The notes under the pieces were generated by a model. The model was not told where the DNA came from, ran no database searches, and saw only the letters and a program-made list of their open reading frames with translations. Source: Eucalyptus grandis (lineage: Eukaryota; Streptophyta; Magnoliopsida; Myrtales; Myrtaceae). Taken from it: 64,000 bases of DNA. Below are positions 33,963 through 46,079 of the stretch, in pieces. The DNA lies in contig NC_052619.1 of assembly GCF_016545825.1 (NCBI RefSeq), positions 34,325,803 through 34,389,802 on the forward strand, written 5' to 3'. The number at the start of each line of letters is the position of its first letter. Position 1 is the first letter of the stretch. A program made the position numbers and the translations under genes.

Positions 33963-35943
33963 ATGCCAAGCAGGAGCTTGCTTCGCCTTGTAAGAACAAT
34001 TACAACCCTTACCCCAAAACGCGTGCCCCTTCACGCGCCAGCTCCTCAAAGCCCACCTCGTGATTATGTTTACTTCATGAACCGAGCGCTTGATGATTTG
34101 ATTAAATCGGGAGATGTCGGGTCTGCCGTCAACATGTTCGACGAAATGCCAGCCCGTAATGGTGTCACTTATAATTTGCTCATTTCTGGGCAGGGCCGAC
34201 ATGGGTTCGCAGAGGCGGCTCTTAGTTTGTACAGTACTATGGTTTCACAAGGAGTTGAAGAAAGTGCGCAGACCTTTTCGACCGTACTGAGTATTTGCAC
34301 GAACGGGGTTTTTACAGAGAAGGGACGCAAGTTCATTGCAGGGTTGTTTTGCTTGGATTTAGTTCGAATCTGTACATAGGCAGTGCCCTTGCTGGTCTTT
34401 ACTTGCATATGGGTCTCGCTGATGTCGCTTTGGTGATTATCCGAGAATTGCCGGAGCGAAGTTTGGCTACATGGAACTTGATTTTACGTGGATTTTGTGA
34501 TGTGGGTCGACCAGATTTGTTGTTTGGATTGTTTGGTGAGATGAAAGTTGACGGCTTTGAGCCAAATGGGCTTAGCTTCTGTTATATGATTAATGGGTGT
34601 GCTACGGAGAAGCTTGTAGATGAAGGCAAGCAACTGCATTGTCAGGTGATAAAGGCTGGATGGGCAGAGTCTCAAATTTTTGTTGCAAATTCTTTGGTGG
34701 ACTTCTACTCCAGTTGTTGGTGCCTAAATGATGCAAAGCAATCATTTATTTCTCTTCCAGTTGAGGATGTGATTTCTTGGAATTCCATTGTTTCAGTCTA
34801 TGCGGGGCACGGGTTATTGCTTGATGCTCTTGAATTGTTCTCCAGGATGCAATTCTGGGGGCAGAGACCTTCTGTCAGATCAATTGTTGGGTTCTTAAAT
34901 TTATCCAGTGAAACGCGGAATATTGATCTTGGGAAGCAGATTCACTGCCTTGTCAAAAAATTGGGTTTTGATCAGGGGAGTTTTTATGCTCAATCTGCTC
35001 TTATTGACATGTATGGAAAATGTGGTGAAATTGAGTACTCAATTTCAGCATTTGAGAGTCTTACTGAGAAATGTATGGGTTGCTGCAATTCACTAATGAC
35101 GTCTCTATTGCAATGTGGCATGGTAGAAGATGTGGTTGAGTTATTTGGTTTTATGGTTGGTGAGGGGGTTGGTTTTGATGAAGTCTCTCTTTCGACAATG
35201 CTCAAAGCAATATCTATGTCTGCTTGTGGAAGCTTAACGAGCACTGATTTGGTTTGTGGTTGTGCAATAAAATCAGGTTATGAATCAGACACTGCAGTTT
35301 CTTGTTCTTTAATAGATGCATATTCAAGATGGGGTTGCATAGATCTTTCCCATGAGGTCTTTGAGAAAATGGTTTCACCAAATGTCACGTGCTTCACGTC
35401 GATCATCAGTGCCTACGCCCGCAATGGAATGGGAAGAGAAGGCCTTGAAATGCTTGATGCCATGACTAAAAGGTGTCTAAAACCTGATGAGGTGACCTTC
35501 CTGGCTGCCCTATTGGGGTGCAGTCACTCGGGCTTGTTGAAGAAGGAAGATTCCTTTTCTATAATATGACATTCCATCATGGGATAAACCCGAACCGGAA
35601 GCATTATTCGTGCATGATTGATCTTTTAGGGCGTGCAGGGCTGCTTTCTGAAGCTGAAGAACTGCTGAAACAGGCGCCAGAGGAAGCTGATTGTGCAATG
35701 TGGAGCTCATTGTTGAGAAGTTGTAGGGTCCATGGGAATGAAATGGTTGGGAGAAGGGCGGCAGAGAAGTTGACAGAGTTTGAATTGGGAGATCCTGCTG
35801 TTACGCTTCAAGTATCGAACTTCTATTGTGAAATTGGGGAATATCAGAACTCAATGCAAATAAGAGAAATTGCCATGGGGAAGAAGATGACAAGGCAGAT
35901 TGGTCATAGTTTAATAGAGGCCAAGACTCGTAGCCAACATTAG
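33963..35943 (+). pseudogene. PLS-class PPR protein gene with two single-base frame breaks
   Basis: Pentatricopeptide repeat proteins bind organellar RNA and guide its editing, splicing or stability. The first in-frame ATG (33963) opens an Arg/Ser-rich N-terminus suited to a mitochondrial or plastid presequence. Successive PPR motifs follow (for example NVMFDEMPARNGVTYNLLIS-like and SWNSIVSVYAGHG) and an E domain (YSCMIDLLGRAGLL... MWSSLLRSCRVHG... IREIAMGKKM) to 35943, without DYW. The reading frame changes at about 34309-34316 (GGGG run) and at about 35530-35538 (GGGC), each consistent with loss of one base; together the three frames give about 660 residues with no other stop. It has no introns, as is usual for PPR genes. 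It is either a very young pseudogene or a gene with two sequencing errors, since both breaks are at G runs. Confidence 0.85.
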
Positions 35944-36618
35944 CATCTGGAACTGGCTACACCATTTGTGGAAGTCTACATCTACTTGATTAGTTTGCTA
36001 AGGCAAGTATGCTTTTGCTTGAAGCCTCAGTATGCATGGGACAGTAGTAATATTGGCCATTGGCCTTTCGGTCCCGACTGAATTGACCGACGTCTCTTTT
36101 TATATATAGCTAGTCACTGTTATAGGTCATTTTATCTGTTCTTTCTTTAATTTCTCTTTCCTTCGTGGTGGGGTAAGCATGAAGAGTGCCCATTTGATTT
36201 CAGTGACCTCTTACACAATGTACATGTTTGTGAAGAAATTCATGCATATTTGAAGAACAAAGAGCCTTGAATATGATTTCTCTCTGTGGCAGATTTGATA
36301 AATAAATATATATTTTTGGTGCAAAGTGGATTCAATATTTTATTGCTCTCTATTGTGGGGTGGAGGAGTAGACTTGAATATCCATAAGCTTTTTGACTTA
36401 TGTTTCTGTCTGCTGGTTGAAGAAGAGTAAAGCAAGGACCAGAGAATTTCCCTTGTACTTTAAGTGTGGAAATGCTCCCTTACCCCTTCATCGACTTCCA
36501 AGCCAAGCCAATGCCCCTTTTTAGAGAGCTAATCTGCTATTATTAATTTAAAGTGCATGGGTTCACTGCATTTTATGCAAACCAGTCATCTTGGGAGCAG
36601 TTAAGAGTGAAAAATACT
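35944..36618. other. Intergenic region between the PPR and polygalacturonase genes
   Basis: Both neighbours are on the plus strand. This holds the PPR 3' region and the polygalacturonase promoter and 5'-UTR. A TATATATAGC stretch lies near 36100. No further gene was seen. Confidence 0.5.
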
Positions 36619-39229
36619 ATGGATAGATTATTTATTTTGTTTCTTAATTTGTTGATGGTGGTTCATGCAGCAGCAAATAAGATTGAGTATGGGAAGTTTA
36701 GCATTCTTGAAGAGTTTGAAAGTTTGCACGTTGAAGAGGAAAATGAAGTCGAAGATCCAGATATTCCATCATGGGCTGGCCAACGTGATGGCAAGGTCCT
36801 GGTGAACGTGGATAGCTTCGGGGCAGCTGGAGATGGAATATCTGATGATACTCAGGTGCGTATACATATGGTCTCTGGTATTTAGGCTCTAAGTTTCAAG
36901 AGACTTGCTAAGAAAATGTGCTACATATTTGTCTAATGCTTGTTCGAGGAAACTGAATAAATCATCAACCAGTAGGAATAACTGAAATTAGAACAAGTGA
37001 GAGAATTGTCCAATAATATGAAGTACAGCATGTCTAGCAGACTGGTCACTGACTTATCTAGTATTTAGCATCCAAAGTTATCAGTTTTTTCAGTCCAATT
37101 GCTTATTGGTATAGGCCTTCCTAAAGGCATGGGCTATGGCCTGCGCAACACCAAAAGCTGTTTTCTTGGTACCCCCAGGACGCCGTTATCTAGTCAATGC
37201 CACGCGATTCAATGGACCGTGTTCAGATAAGTTAGTCATACAGGTATCTGTTTATCTTCCAAGTGCTATCTTTAAATGTTCTATTATCATTGCAATCTTT
37301 TGTATTGTTCTTGTCGTTCTTAATGAGATAAACTCCACCTGGATTTTCTTTGACTAAGAATGAACCTATTGGAATTGCAGATAGATGGGACAATAGTTGC
37401 ACCTAACGAGCCCAGTAATTGGGATCCAAAGTCTGCACGAATTTGGCTCGATTTTTATAAGCTAAATGGAGTTCTTTTCCAAGGCAATGGCATTATTGAT
37501 GGATCAGGCAGTAAATGGTGGGCTGCATCTTGCAAAAAGAACAAAACAAATGTATTAATTTCTTCACTATACTTGATATGATATTTGTCCCAGTTTTTCA
37601 AGATACTAACTTCAGTCTTTAATTTGTGTTAATAGCCTTGCCGAGGTGCACCCACGGTAAGGATCTTTTCCATTGTCATAGGCTCATAGTGCCTACATAG
37701 AAAACAAATTCATGGCATGAGATTAGTTTTTGCCAGCCATACGTGCAGTTAATGTGACATGAGAGGTTTTTGCAGGCCCTGACAATTGATTCTAGCTCAT
37801 CCATAAAGGTGAAGGGACTCACAATTCAGAACAGCCAACAGATGCATTTTGTGATTTCCCGCTCTGATTCAGTTCAGGTGTCTGGAGTGCTAGTCTCGGC
37901 TCCAGGAGATAGTCCAAACACTGATGGAATCCATATCACTGAATCCACTAATGTTGTCCTCCAAGATTGCAAAATAGGAACAGGTGACTAAATTCCATTT
38001 GTCTGCTCATTTCTCAATGCATAAATGATGAAAAATCAATGCTTACGTTATTTGGATTAACGAGGCATATTGGTTATTCAAAGAAATATTGTAATGGTAA
38101 ATACATTCAGGAAAATAAAGTACGGTGCTTCTTGTGTGACTTTCAGGAGATGATTGTGTCTCCATTGTTAATGCTAGCTCCAACATTAAAATGAAGAGAA
38201 TATTCTGTGGACCAGGACATGGAATAAGGTACAGTATTAACATTCTTCTTTGGATGAATGCATCTAGTGCCCTTAACCAACTCACAGGAGAACAATTTTT
38301 GGCAAACAAGAAAATGCAAGCCTTTATCATCTGAATTTGGGTCTTGATTTTTTTTCTTATACTTTATCATCTGCGATTCTCTTAAATAGCATTGGAAGCC
38401 TTGGGAAGGACAACTCAACCGGCATTGTCACAAAAGTGGTCCTAGACACAGCATTCCTTAGAGAGACCACCAATGGACTGAGAATAAAAACTTGGCAGGT
38501 AAAACTCCGAAGCATAGATAGGTTAACTGACTTATGTCAGCTTCAGGCATTCATGATTGCATTTCTGAGCTAGCTTCTTCAAACAAACCAAAGGATTGAC
38601 TGGGGCCTCACTCACCCATCATATAAAGGACATTTGGTCAAATTAATTAAGACAGTGACTCTCACACATTCGCTGGTTTTCTTTATAGGGTGGATCTGGT
38701 TATGTCCGTGCAGTCCGGTTCGACAATGTGAGGATGGAAAATGTTGCGAATCCAATCATTATTGACCAGTTCTATTGTGATTCACCAACTACCTGTCAAA
38801 TTCAGGTAAAGCTCCCAGGTGTTCATCTGTGGCTTTTCTGTGGTCACACTACAGGAATCCTCTTACCTTGCCAAAACTGACTTTTCTTTCTTGCCATATC
38901 CCGAACCATTGAAGACGTCAGCTGTGAAAATTAGCCAGATAATGTACCGGAACATCACTGGGACCACGAAGAGTGAGCAGGCCATGAAATTCGCTTGCAG
39001 CGACACCGTTCCATGCAGCGACATCGTCCTCAGCAATATCAACCTGGAAAGTGAGGATGTGACTGTGGAGACATACTGCCACTCCGCTGAAGGGTTTGGC
39101 TATGGTGTTGTGCATCCCTCGGCTGACTGCCTCAGTTCACAAGATAAGGACTTAATTTCTATTGGCTGGGCTCAGGAAGCTGCGACTGTCCGACCTATCG
39201 ATGAGCATATTGTTCACACTGAGCTCTGA
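36619..39229 (+). CDS. Polygalacturonase, glycoside hydrolase family 28
   Basis: Hydrolyses alpha-1,4 bonds of de-esterified pectin in the cell wall. Nine exons: 36619-36855, 37115-37243, 37381-37551, 37636-37656, 37776-37983, 38147-38228, 38390-38498, 38689-38805 and 38915-39229, all GT-AG, giving 462 residues. Residues 1-19 (MDRLFILFLNLLMVVHAAA) form a secretion signal. All four GH28 motifs are present: NTD (234-236), GDD (256-258), GHG (279-281) and RIK (314-316). Exon 4 is only 21 bp (PCRGAPT). The protein closely resembles Arabidopsis At1g80170. The ATG was chosen because it starts the signal peptide; upstream in-frame codons lack a Met. No defect was seen, so it should be functional. 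Confidence 0.95.
37636..37656 (+). other. 21-nt microexon of the polygalacturonase gene
   Basis: Flanked by TAATAG before and GTAAGG after, this exon adds seven residues (PCRGAPT) in phase 0 and joins exons 3 and 5 without a shift. The residues are conserved in the family, which supports real use. Confidence 0.88.
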
Positions 39230-40110
39230 TCTTTCTTCAAGCAAGTCTTTTGGGGAAAAAAAAAAAAACTGTCTTATATAGTTCCATCAATACTAAAAAT
39301 TGGTAGTAGAGCGGTAGTATTAACTATTGAGGGTTGTTAGAGAAGGTTTGAGGCGCCCAAGTAAATTTTCAAGGGAAAGGGAGGATAACGTATAGTCAAT
39401 GCTTAAACTGCAGTGCAATTTATTCAAGAAGATATCCAATTTATGATTGGGTAATACATATGCAATAAGATGGGAAAATATTCTTATGAATGAGATAGTA
39501 CACAATCTTACTACTACTAAGGCCTTGCTTTTCACTTTGTTTTCCCCTAGGATTACTGTCAAATTCTAGCAGACATTAGAATTACTCGTGATGCCCTTTA
39601 TTTTCTTTTTTTGGCAAGTTTCGTTCTCTATTCGATGACCTATAAGTTTGCCAAGAAGAAATTACTTGTAAGGTACTCATGTCAAGTCTTGGCATTGCTA
39701 CTAAGTATGTGTGGTTGGCAAAAACGTCGGCTGTTGAGCGAGGATCAATTCATTCTCCGCTACAGCAACAACGAAAGATAAACCCAAAAAAAAAAAGAAG
39801 ACACAACATGTTATAAGACAGCCATGAACATGCCTCTTTTTAAGGCCACCGGAAAATGCAGAAATAGTGACTAGTAAATATATGTTAACACGTTGAACTA
39901 GTAACGATGCATGAGATACTTTTTCGATCTGTTGATTCAATCGAATACTTTTTTACCCAAGACTAGAAAATAGCGTCTTCATATTTTTCCGTTTGGCTGC
40001 TCTACCATTTCGTTATCAACCCAGCATACACCTTACGATATTGTACCGGGATGCCAAAAGATTCCCCTCAAATTTCAAGTTGTATCTTTTAATCTAGTGG
40101 ATTAAGTATG
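39230..40110. other. 3' flank of the polygalacturonase gene
   Basis: 3'-UTR and AT-rich spacer. Short minus-strand frames show no family resemblance. Confidence 0.4.
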
Positions 40111-40119
40111 GTTTCCATG

Positions 40120-40720
40120 TATTGAAGTTACCAAAAATGTCTTCAACCTACTATACTTATGCCAATTTAGTCGTAGACTTTTTAATTTGGCCAAGTACAT
40201 GCTAAAGCTTTTGACAATTTACTAATGTAGTCAATCTATCAATTTTTTTGCCAAAAATCACTTACATGAATGCTAGCCATCTTACGCGACATCGCCGGCA
40301 TTGACATGGACAATTTTTGCATTTTTTTAAATTTTGTTTGATTTTTTGAATTTTAAATGATTTTTCTTCTTTTCTTTTATTGCGGTTGGCAAGCGCTTGA
40401 TGACCTTGTCGGCCACTAGGCGAGGCAACACTTGCCTAGCCCTCTTTTAGAATCGCTAGAGACTGACCACCATTGAAAAGAAAAGGAAAAAAAAAGGAAA
40501 AAAAAAGAATTTTTAAAAGTTATCAACTTTAATATTGGCCATATCACATGTAATGACCAGTGTTGACTAAGATGCCATGTCAATGCTTTCTAATCAAAAT
40601 TGGTCAAAATGACTGCATTGGCAAATTGTTAAAATGTTTAGAACTGAATGAATATGATTAAAATGTTTATGACTTATTTGGTATGAATGCAATGAGTTTA
40701 CTTTTTTTGGTAATTTTCTC
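40120..40720. mobile_element. MULE-like MITE with 9-bp target duplication
   Basis: A 601-bp element. GTTTCCATG is repeated exactly at 40111-40119 and 40721-40729. The arms are inverted (left TTACCAAAAATG; right TTTTTTTGGTAA) and carry the 'gcca.ttt..cc.aaattg' themes of the family at 18818-19563. The middle includes a short GC-rich block (40380-40460). No transposase. Confidence 0.8.
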
Positions 40721-40729
40721 GTTTCCATG

Positions 40730-43111
40730 GCAATTAATATAGTGACACCGAGGTCAAAAGTTTAATGAAGTCGGAAAGGCGACTAAAACTAATTACAGAA
40801 ACAGGAGATTTCAGCATCACTTTCGGTAAGGCATAATACTCTCAAGATCATATCAACTGGAAGTTATCTTTTGCAAATCTATTGCTTCCATTCCAAGTGA
40901 CTTATCTTCAACCAAATCAGAAAGTGGGCTTGAAATTGATTTTCCATAATAAGCTTGAGAGATTAGTTGGCATCAATCATGAAGGGCGACTTTGTCGGCT
41001 GATCCATCGTCCTTAGCTTATGGAAAAGCAATGTTAATTTGCATTTAGTATAAATGATCTCTTTGAAGCTTTTTTTTTTTTTATAAATAATTTAAAATAT
41101 AAGCGAGAAGATTCGACTATTTAAAAACTCATGAAATATCTTATAAATCTTAATTTTTTTTTTTCTTATTACTGATGATATATAGCTTGTGTGGTATTGT
41201 TGCGACGCGCCTGTTTGCTTCAATCTCCCACTCATGTCTATATATGCACATGTACAATCAAAACTCTGAAATCAAAAGTGGAGCAAGCCTTGGATTAAAG
41301 GAGAAGCAAAAGATAAAAAAGGAGGTGCATGAAAGAAGTGGGTCCAACCTCCAACCTGTTTAGGAAACGAAGAAAGTATGACAACTTTAGTATCTCAAAG
41401 GCAATCCGTCGGTACTGAGGCTTTAAGAAGGGGTTTAGTTTAGTTTTGAGTAGTGCCGTGCAAACAAATCAGAGCGCCTTTTCGTTTTTCCAGGTAATGA
41501 TGCACAAATTGGGCATCTTCATGGGTAGCCGATACACGCACTTGATGACACGGTTTTCCCGAGCTCTCCTAGGCTGGCTCGGACCTTTTCGTGGACTGAG
41601 CCGAGCTGCAAACCACAAGCAAATGACCTTAGGAAGGCTCTTCAATGCTTAAGTCAGTACATCAGGATTAGTAAAGGAAAGGAGAGAACTATGAGAGAGG
41701 ATCTGCTCAGAGAAAGCCAAAGAAACAGCAAGCGCCAGGGGACTCCCCTGGTGGGGTTCTGAGGAGTCTTTGTGGGCGATGCGCGCTCAATGGGCCTTGG
41801 GAGCGGAATAAGGCATTATATCACCCAACAGGGTAAGGAGCTGGGCTAACCTGATCGTAGCGTGCTGGCTGCCTTGCCGAGCTGAAAACATATTTTGTCA
41901 TTTGTTTTTTACACTTGTATCGTTCCACAATGTATATGAATTTCTAGCGCGCATACGATGACGTTTTGCATTTGGGTCATCTGGGCACATGCACTAGGAA
42001 CCTAAGCCCAAGTGCCAAGGACTCAGGCACAACCTTTGTGGACTCAAGGACTCAAACTTGGGCGTGGGGACCCAGGCATGGGGATTGGGTTTCCATGCCC
42101 AACCTTGATGGACTCAGGCAAGCGAGCATTGGGGCTTGTGCGCCTGAGCACCATATTGTGGTCGTAGGCTTGGCCTCGATGTATCAAGGCCTTGGTGTTG
42201 GGGACTCGATCTTGGACGGCAGGAACTAGCGTTAGAGTTCCTATGCCCAAGCGTAGAATTTCTAGTCGAAGCGTCGATACGTGGTCACATTTTGGAAAAT
42301 GATTTCTGATTTTTTAAAGAGGAAATCATGTTCTTGAATTTAGTACATAAATATTTTCCATTGGTTCATTTTCCTAAACGATCTAAATATTGGAAAATGT
42401 TTTTTGCGAAATAATCGGAGCCCAAATGGTTGTCAATATGAAAATATTATTCATTGACTAACTATCAAACGATACAAATGATCGTTTTTAGGAAAATATT
42501 TTTCAAATTATTCATTTTTTGCAAAAGAAAGAGAGCCAAAGAGAATGCATTATAGTAGGTTGGAGCTAAGAGAATATCTGTATTTATACCTCCCATGAGG
42601 CACTCAATTCGTTGTGTGATTACTAGTGTGGCGAAGATAAGCACCAAGGGCAATGGGAACATTGATAATTCGAAGGTCATACACTTGGGCTCTACCTTCT
42701 TTCCCACACATTATATTCTAGGTTGGTCTAAAAATGTTCTTTGAATTTCATGGGATGTTGTGTAGAATATAAAATCATCGGACAAATACACAGGATCGGT
42801 CAAGAACCGAAAAGATTTATGTAGTTTAATCTGAGTGCTATATCCTATTCCCCGGAGAGAGCCCATCGCAAATTATCCCCTAATTAATTGGATAATTGCT
42901 TACTAACTCAACCATTTTCCAGCCCTAAATTATATTCGGAACCATCGTGTTTTTGAAGAGAGCAACTCAATTTGAACGCAGAACTCACAGCACAAAATTC
43001 ACCAGGTTCATTACTCCGTGCATTCAATGAAAGAGCTCCGTTGGTAGCTTTCTCGAAAAAATCTACTTTTTCTCGTGTAGCTCCTTCATAAAAAGCTATT
43101 GAGCCGGGTGG
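40730..43111. other. Repeat-derived intergenic region
   Basis: No gene was recognised. 41690-41870 and 41960-42260 are unusually GC-rich; the second is low-complexity, with recurring GGACTCAGGC/CCCAGGCATGG motifs. 42290-42530 contains GGAAAATGTTTTTTGCGAAA...GGAGCC, a short motif also seen near 58060-58092, likely a small MITE. Frames in these blocks look like by-products of composition. Confidence 0.35.
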
Positions 43112-43692
43112 AGAAAATATTGAGTACATGAGTTGTAGCCAATTGAGCAAAATATTAATCTATTTTTCTTGCGATACGTCTTGTGCCTAGGTCCACAAGT
43201 CATAAATGTTTAAAACTCTCGCAGCCCCTTTCTCTCTCTTCACTCGCTTCACTCCACTATTGTCAGACACCCTCTCTCTTACTTCCATTTTTCTCTCTTT
43301 CCGCAAAAGGGAAGTGTCATAGGAGAGAGAGTGTTGGAATTTTACATAGAAAATTTGGAGTTTGAGAGAGCAAAAGGAAGAGGCGGTCATGATGAAGTCG
43401 AAACTGAAATTCGGCTTGGCGGGTCTTGAGCGGGCCTTGAAGAGTGAAGAAGAGGCGGCGTCGCGTGAAGACAAGGGAGGGAGAGAGAGAACGCAGAAAG
43501 AGAGAAAATGGAAGTGGGTAGAGAGAGATGTCTGACAACGGAAGAGTGAAGCGAAGCTAGTAGAAAGAGAGAAAAAGGCCTGCGAGGGTTTTAAACATTT
43601 CTGACTTGTGGGCCCAAATGCGAGACCTGTTGCAAGATAAATAAGTTAATATTTTGCTGAGTTGGCTATATTTGAATACCCAATATTTTTCT
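43112..43692. mobile_element. Foldback MITE, AGAAAATATTG terminus
   Basis: A 581-bp inverted repeat. The left arm AGAAAATATTGAGTAC... pairs with the right arm ...TACCCAATATTTTTCT, and the inner arms pair TTTAAAACTCTCGCAG with GCGAGGGTTTTAAACA and continue through CT-rich and GA-rich blocks. Apparent frames on both strands come from this symmetry. The terminus matches the MITE at 6974-7179. Confidence 0.75.
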
Positions 43693-43800
43693 AGTGAGGG
43701 CAGCCAAAAGGTAAAATTCCTTTTGTATGACCATAATGAAGGAAAGTGAAACTTCCACTAGTCTCTTTCTTAGATAAGACTAACAAATTTGAATAGTAAT

Positions 43801-44393
43801 TAGGGATTGATGGTTTCAAGTTCAAAATAGGTTCCATATAGAACTTGAAACTTATTCATTAGAACAGTTTCTTCATTTTTTTCGAAGCTAGAATCTGCTT
43901 TACATATGTTAGAACTCAAAATTATCCCGTCACAGGTTCTAGTATCTATTTAGATTTCGCATATATCATTTATTGAACGATTATAGTGAATTAAAACTTT
44001 TAATGATCATAACTTATTACTATAATTCATTGACCATAAAGATACACAAAAATATGAGCATTAATAAAGTAAAAGTTTCAATCATAAAATAGAAGTTTAG
44101 ACTAATGTTTCTATATTATACACTCATTATTGAACAGCATAAAATATTGCAAAATAGCACAAATACATGAACTAAGAAAAATATTAAAACTTATTCCAAG
44201 TTTTAGGTTACAGTTTATAGATTTCAAGTTTTAGGTTCCTCTAACTAAAAACTTGGAATCGACACATTGAAACGAGTTTATCATTTTTTAGAATCTGGAA
44301 CTTATTCTATATACCTTGAAACCTGGAAACTACAAGTTCCATCGATCCAGTTCTTCAGCTTCAAGTTCTACTATAGAATCATTCTTGTCCCTA
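43801..44393. mobile_element. hAT-like MITE with 8-bp target duplication
   Basis: A 593-bp element opening TAGGGATTG and closing TTGTCCCTA, flanked by exact ATAGTAAT copies at 43793-43800 and 44394-44401. The interior repeats 'caagttctag/aacttgaaac' themes in both orientations. No transposase. Confidence 0.85.
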
Positions 44394-44401
44394 ATAGTAA
44401 T

Positions 44402-45157
44402 CTCCAACAATCCACTCTTGATATACAAATAAAGAGAATTCTAATGCAATTATAATTTTTTTTGGATTTTGATCCTAATAGAATCAATTTAACAAATCAA
44501 TTTACATCCTCCAATTAGATTAGGTCTAGGGCTCAAACTTGAGAGAAATCTCGAGACTTAATTTAACAATTCTTTATCTTGGCTTGATGTTTGCAAACAA
44601 AACATAGTGTTCAAAATTCATACCGGCTCTTCCAACACTCCAACAGACACTCATTTTCCACAAATGTCAGCGATTTTTTTGTCAAAATTAACCTAATGGG
44701 CTACATTGTAAATAATCAAAGGGTGTAGGATTGAATGGGCTGCAATTGAAAAGTTTAGGATGAATTTGCCGCTTTACAATAGATTAGGATTTTTTGAACA
44801 ATTCTCCCTTTAACGGATTCTTTTTAGCACTTCACCAATTCACTACTACAAAGCTGCTCTACGATTACATTCGAAGACATAAAGTCCTTCCTTTTTAAGA
44901 GTGAAAACAAAATTACAAAAAGATAATTACTTAGGATATGGTGCAAAGTTTGGTTTTTTGGGGTAGAGACAAGCCTAGAAGGCCTGGAGGTAGCAGATTG
45001 AAAAGCCATATTAAATTGAGGTCAAACATTCATATTCATTGATGTTATCAATACGGTAAGTGGGGCACTACAGAAGAAATCATCCAAAGCACAATCATCA
45101 AGGAGTTAAGGTGGCATTTGCAAGCGAGTGTGTTGTTACTAAAGCAAAAATAGTTCC
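44402..45157. other. Intergenic, no recognisable gene
   Basis: AT-rich spacer. 44676-44810 contains 'aggattgaatgggctgcaattg' themes reminiscent of one arm of the MULE-like MITEs, suggesting a fragment. Nothing else was recognised. Confidence 0.35.
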
Positions 45158-45775
45158 AAGGGAAATTGTTTAAAAAGTCTTAAACCTATTATACAATGGC
45201 TAATTCGGTTCAAAACTTTTTAATATGGCCAATTTAATTCAACATTTTGATGATATGCCAATATATTGCTTTTGGCCAATTTTAGCCAGAAATGGTTAAC
45301 GTGGACGCTGACTGTTCTATATGATATGATCGACGCTAATGTAGATAATTTTTATAATTTTTATAATTATATAGTCATTTTCTTTTCTTTCATTTATCTT
45401 TTTTCTCTATTTCCCTACGCTGGTTGGTGGGGCCTCGCGATGACCAAGATGCCCTTGCCTCCCCTAGACCTAATGAAGGTGTTGTAGCCCTCTCTTAGAT
45501 CTAGGTTGCCCTTGCTTCTAGCCAAGGACCTCCACAAGTCATTGTCTAGGCCTCGGATTAGCAGAGGGAAATGGGAAAAAAAGAAAAAAGGAAAAAGGAA
45601 AAAAAAGGGAAAAAAAATTAAAAATTGCAAAAATCTTTCATGTCATTATCGGTCATGTCAGTAGGATAGTTGGCATCTATGTAACAATCACCAGTCAAAA
45701 TTGGCTGAAATGATTAGATTATCATTTTTGAAAATGTTTCAAACTTCACATTGAAAAGTTTAGGACTGAATTGAT
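45158..45775. mobile_element. MULE-like MITE, right end missing
   Basis: The left end GGGAAATTGTTTAAAAAGTC and inner arms (AACTTTTTAATATGGCC / AAAAGTTTAGGACTGAATTG) match the 47559-48367 family, including a GC-rich centre (45415-45560). The right terminus CCC is not found; the sequence passes into a copia remnant instead. Confidence 0.55.
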
Positions 45776-45811
45776 TACTATGCAATATGTTGAACATGCG
45801 TTAGTAGTCAT

Positions 45812-46072
45812 TATGAGTTCATCGGGTAATAATTGGGTGGTTGACTATGGATGTTTTATCTTGTGATTTCTCATGGGCACTATTTTACTACCTATCATTG
45901 TTTGGAGGGTGGTAAGGTGCTTGCGGAAAACGACGTTGCTTGCAAAGTAGTAAGGATTAGGATAGTTCATATTAAGATGCACGATGGAGTCATGAGAGTC
46001 TTCACTGACATAAGATATGTATTGGAGTTAAAAGATAACCTTCCCTTGTTGAGTGCTTTTGAGGTGCTCTAG
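45812..46072 (+). pseudogene. Ty1/copia protease to pre-integrase remnant
   Basis: Starting near WVVDYGCF, where copia proteases have D-S/T-G, the sequence continues with EGGKVLAENDVACKVV...IKMHDGVMRVFTDIRYVLELKDNLPLLSAFE, the classic copia segment after the protease. The first part is in a shifted frame, and the active-site Ser/Thr is Tyr. About 260 bp; no gag, RT or LTR nearby. Dead fragment. Confidence 0.75.
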
Positions 46073-46079
46073 TACCATA

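Noticed and set aside
38819..38914. Extension of the last polygalacturonase exon leftwards into the open frame beginning ESSYLAKTDF
   Set aside because: Family sequence resumes exactly at TSAVKISQ after an AG at 38913-38914. The extra residues are intron 8.
41966..42250. GC-rich frame on both strands with repeated Gly/Pro wording
   Set aside because: Low-complexity repeats of GGACTCAGGC-type motifs; no domain or splice context.
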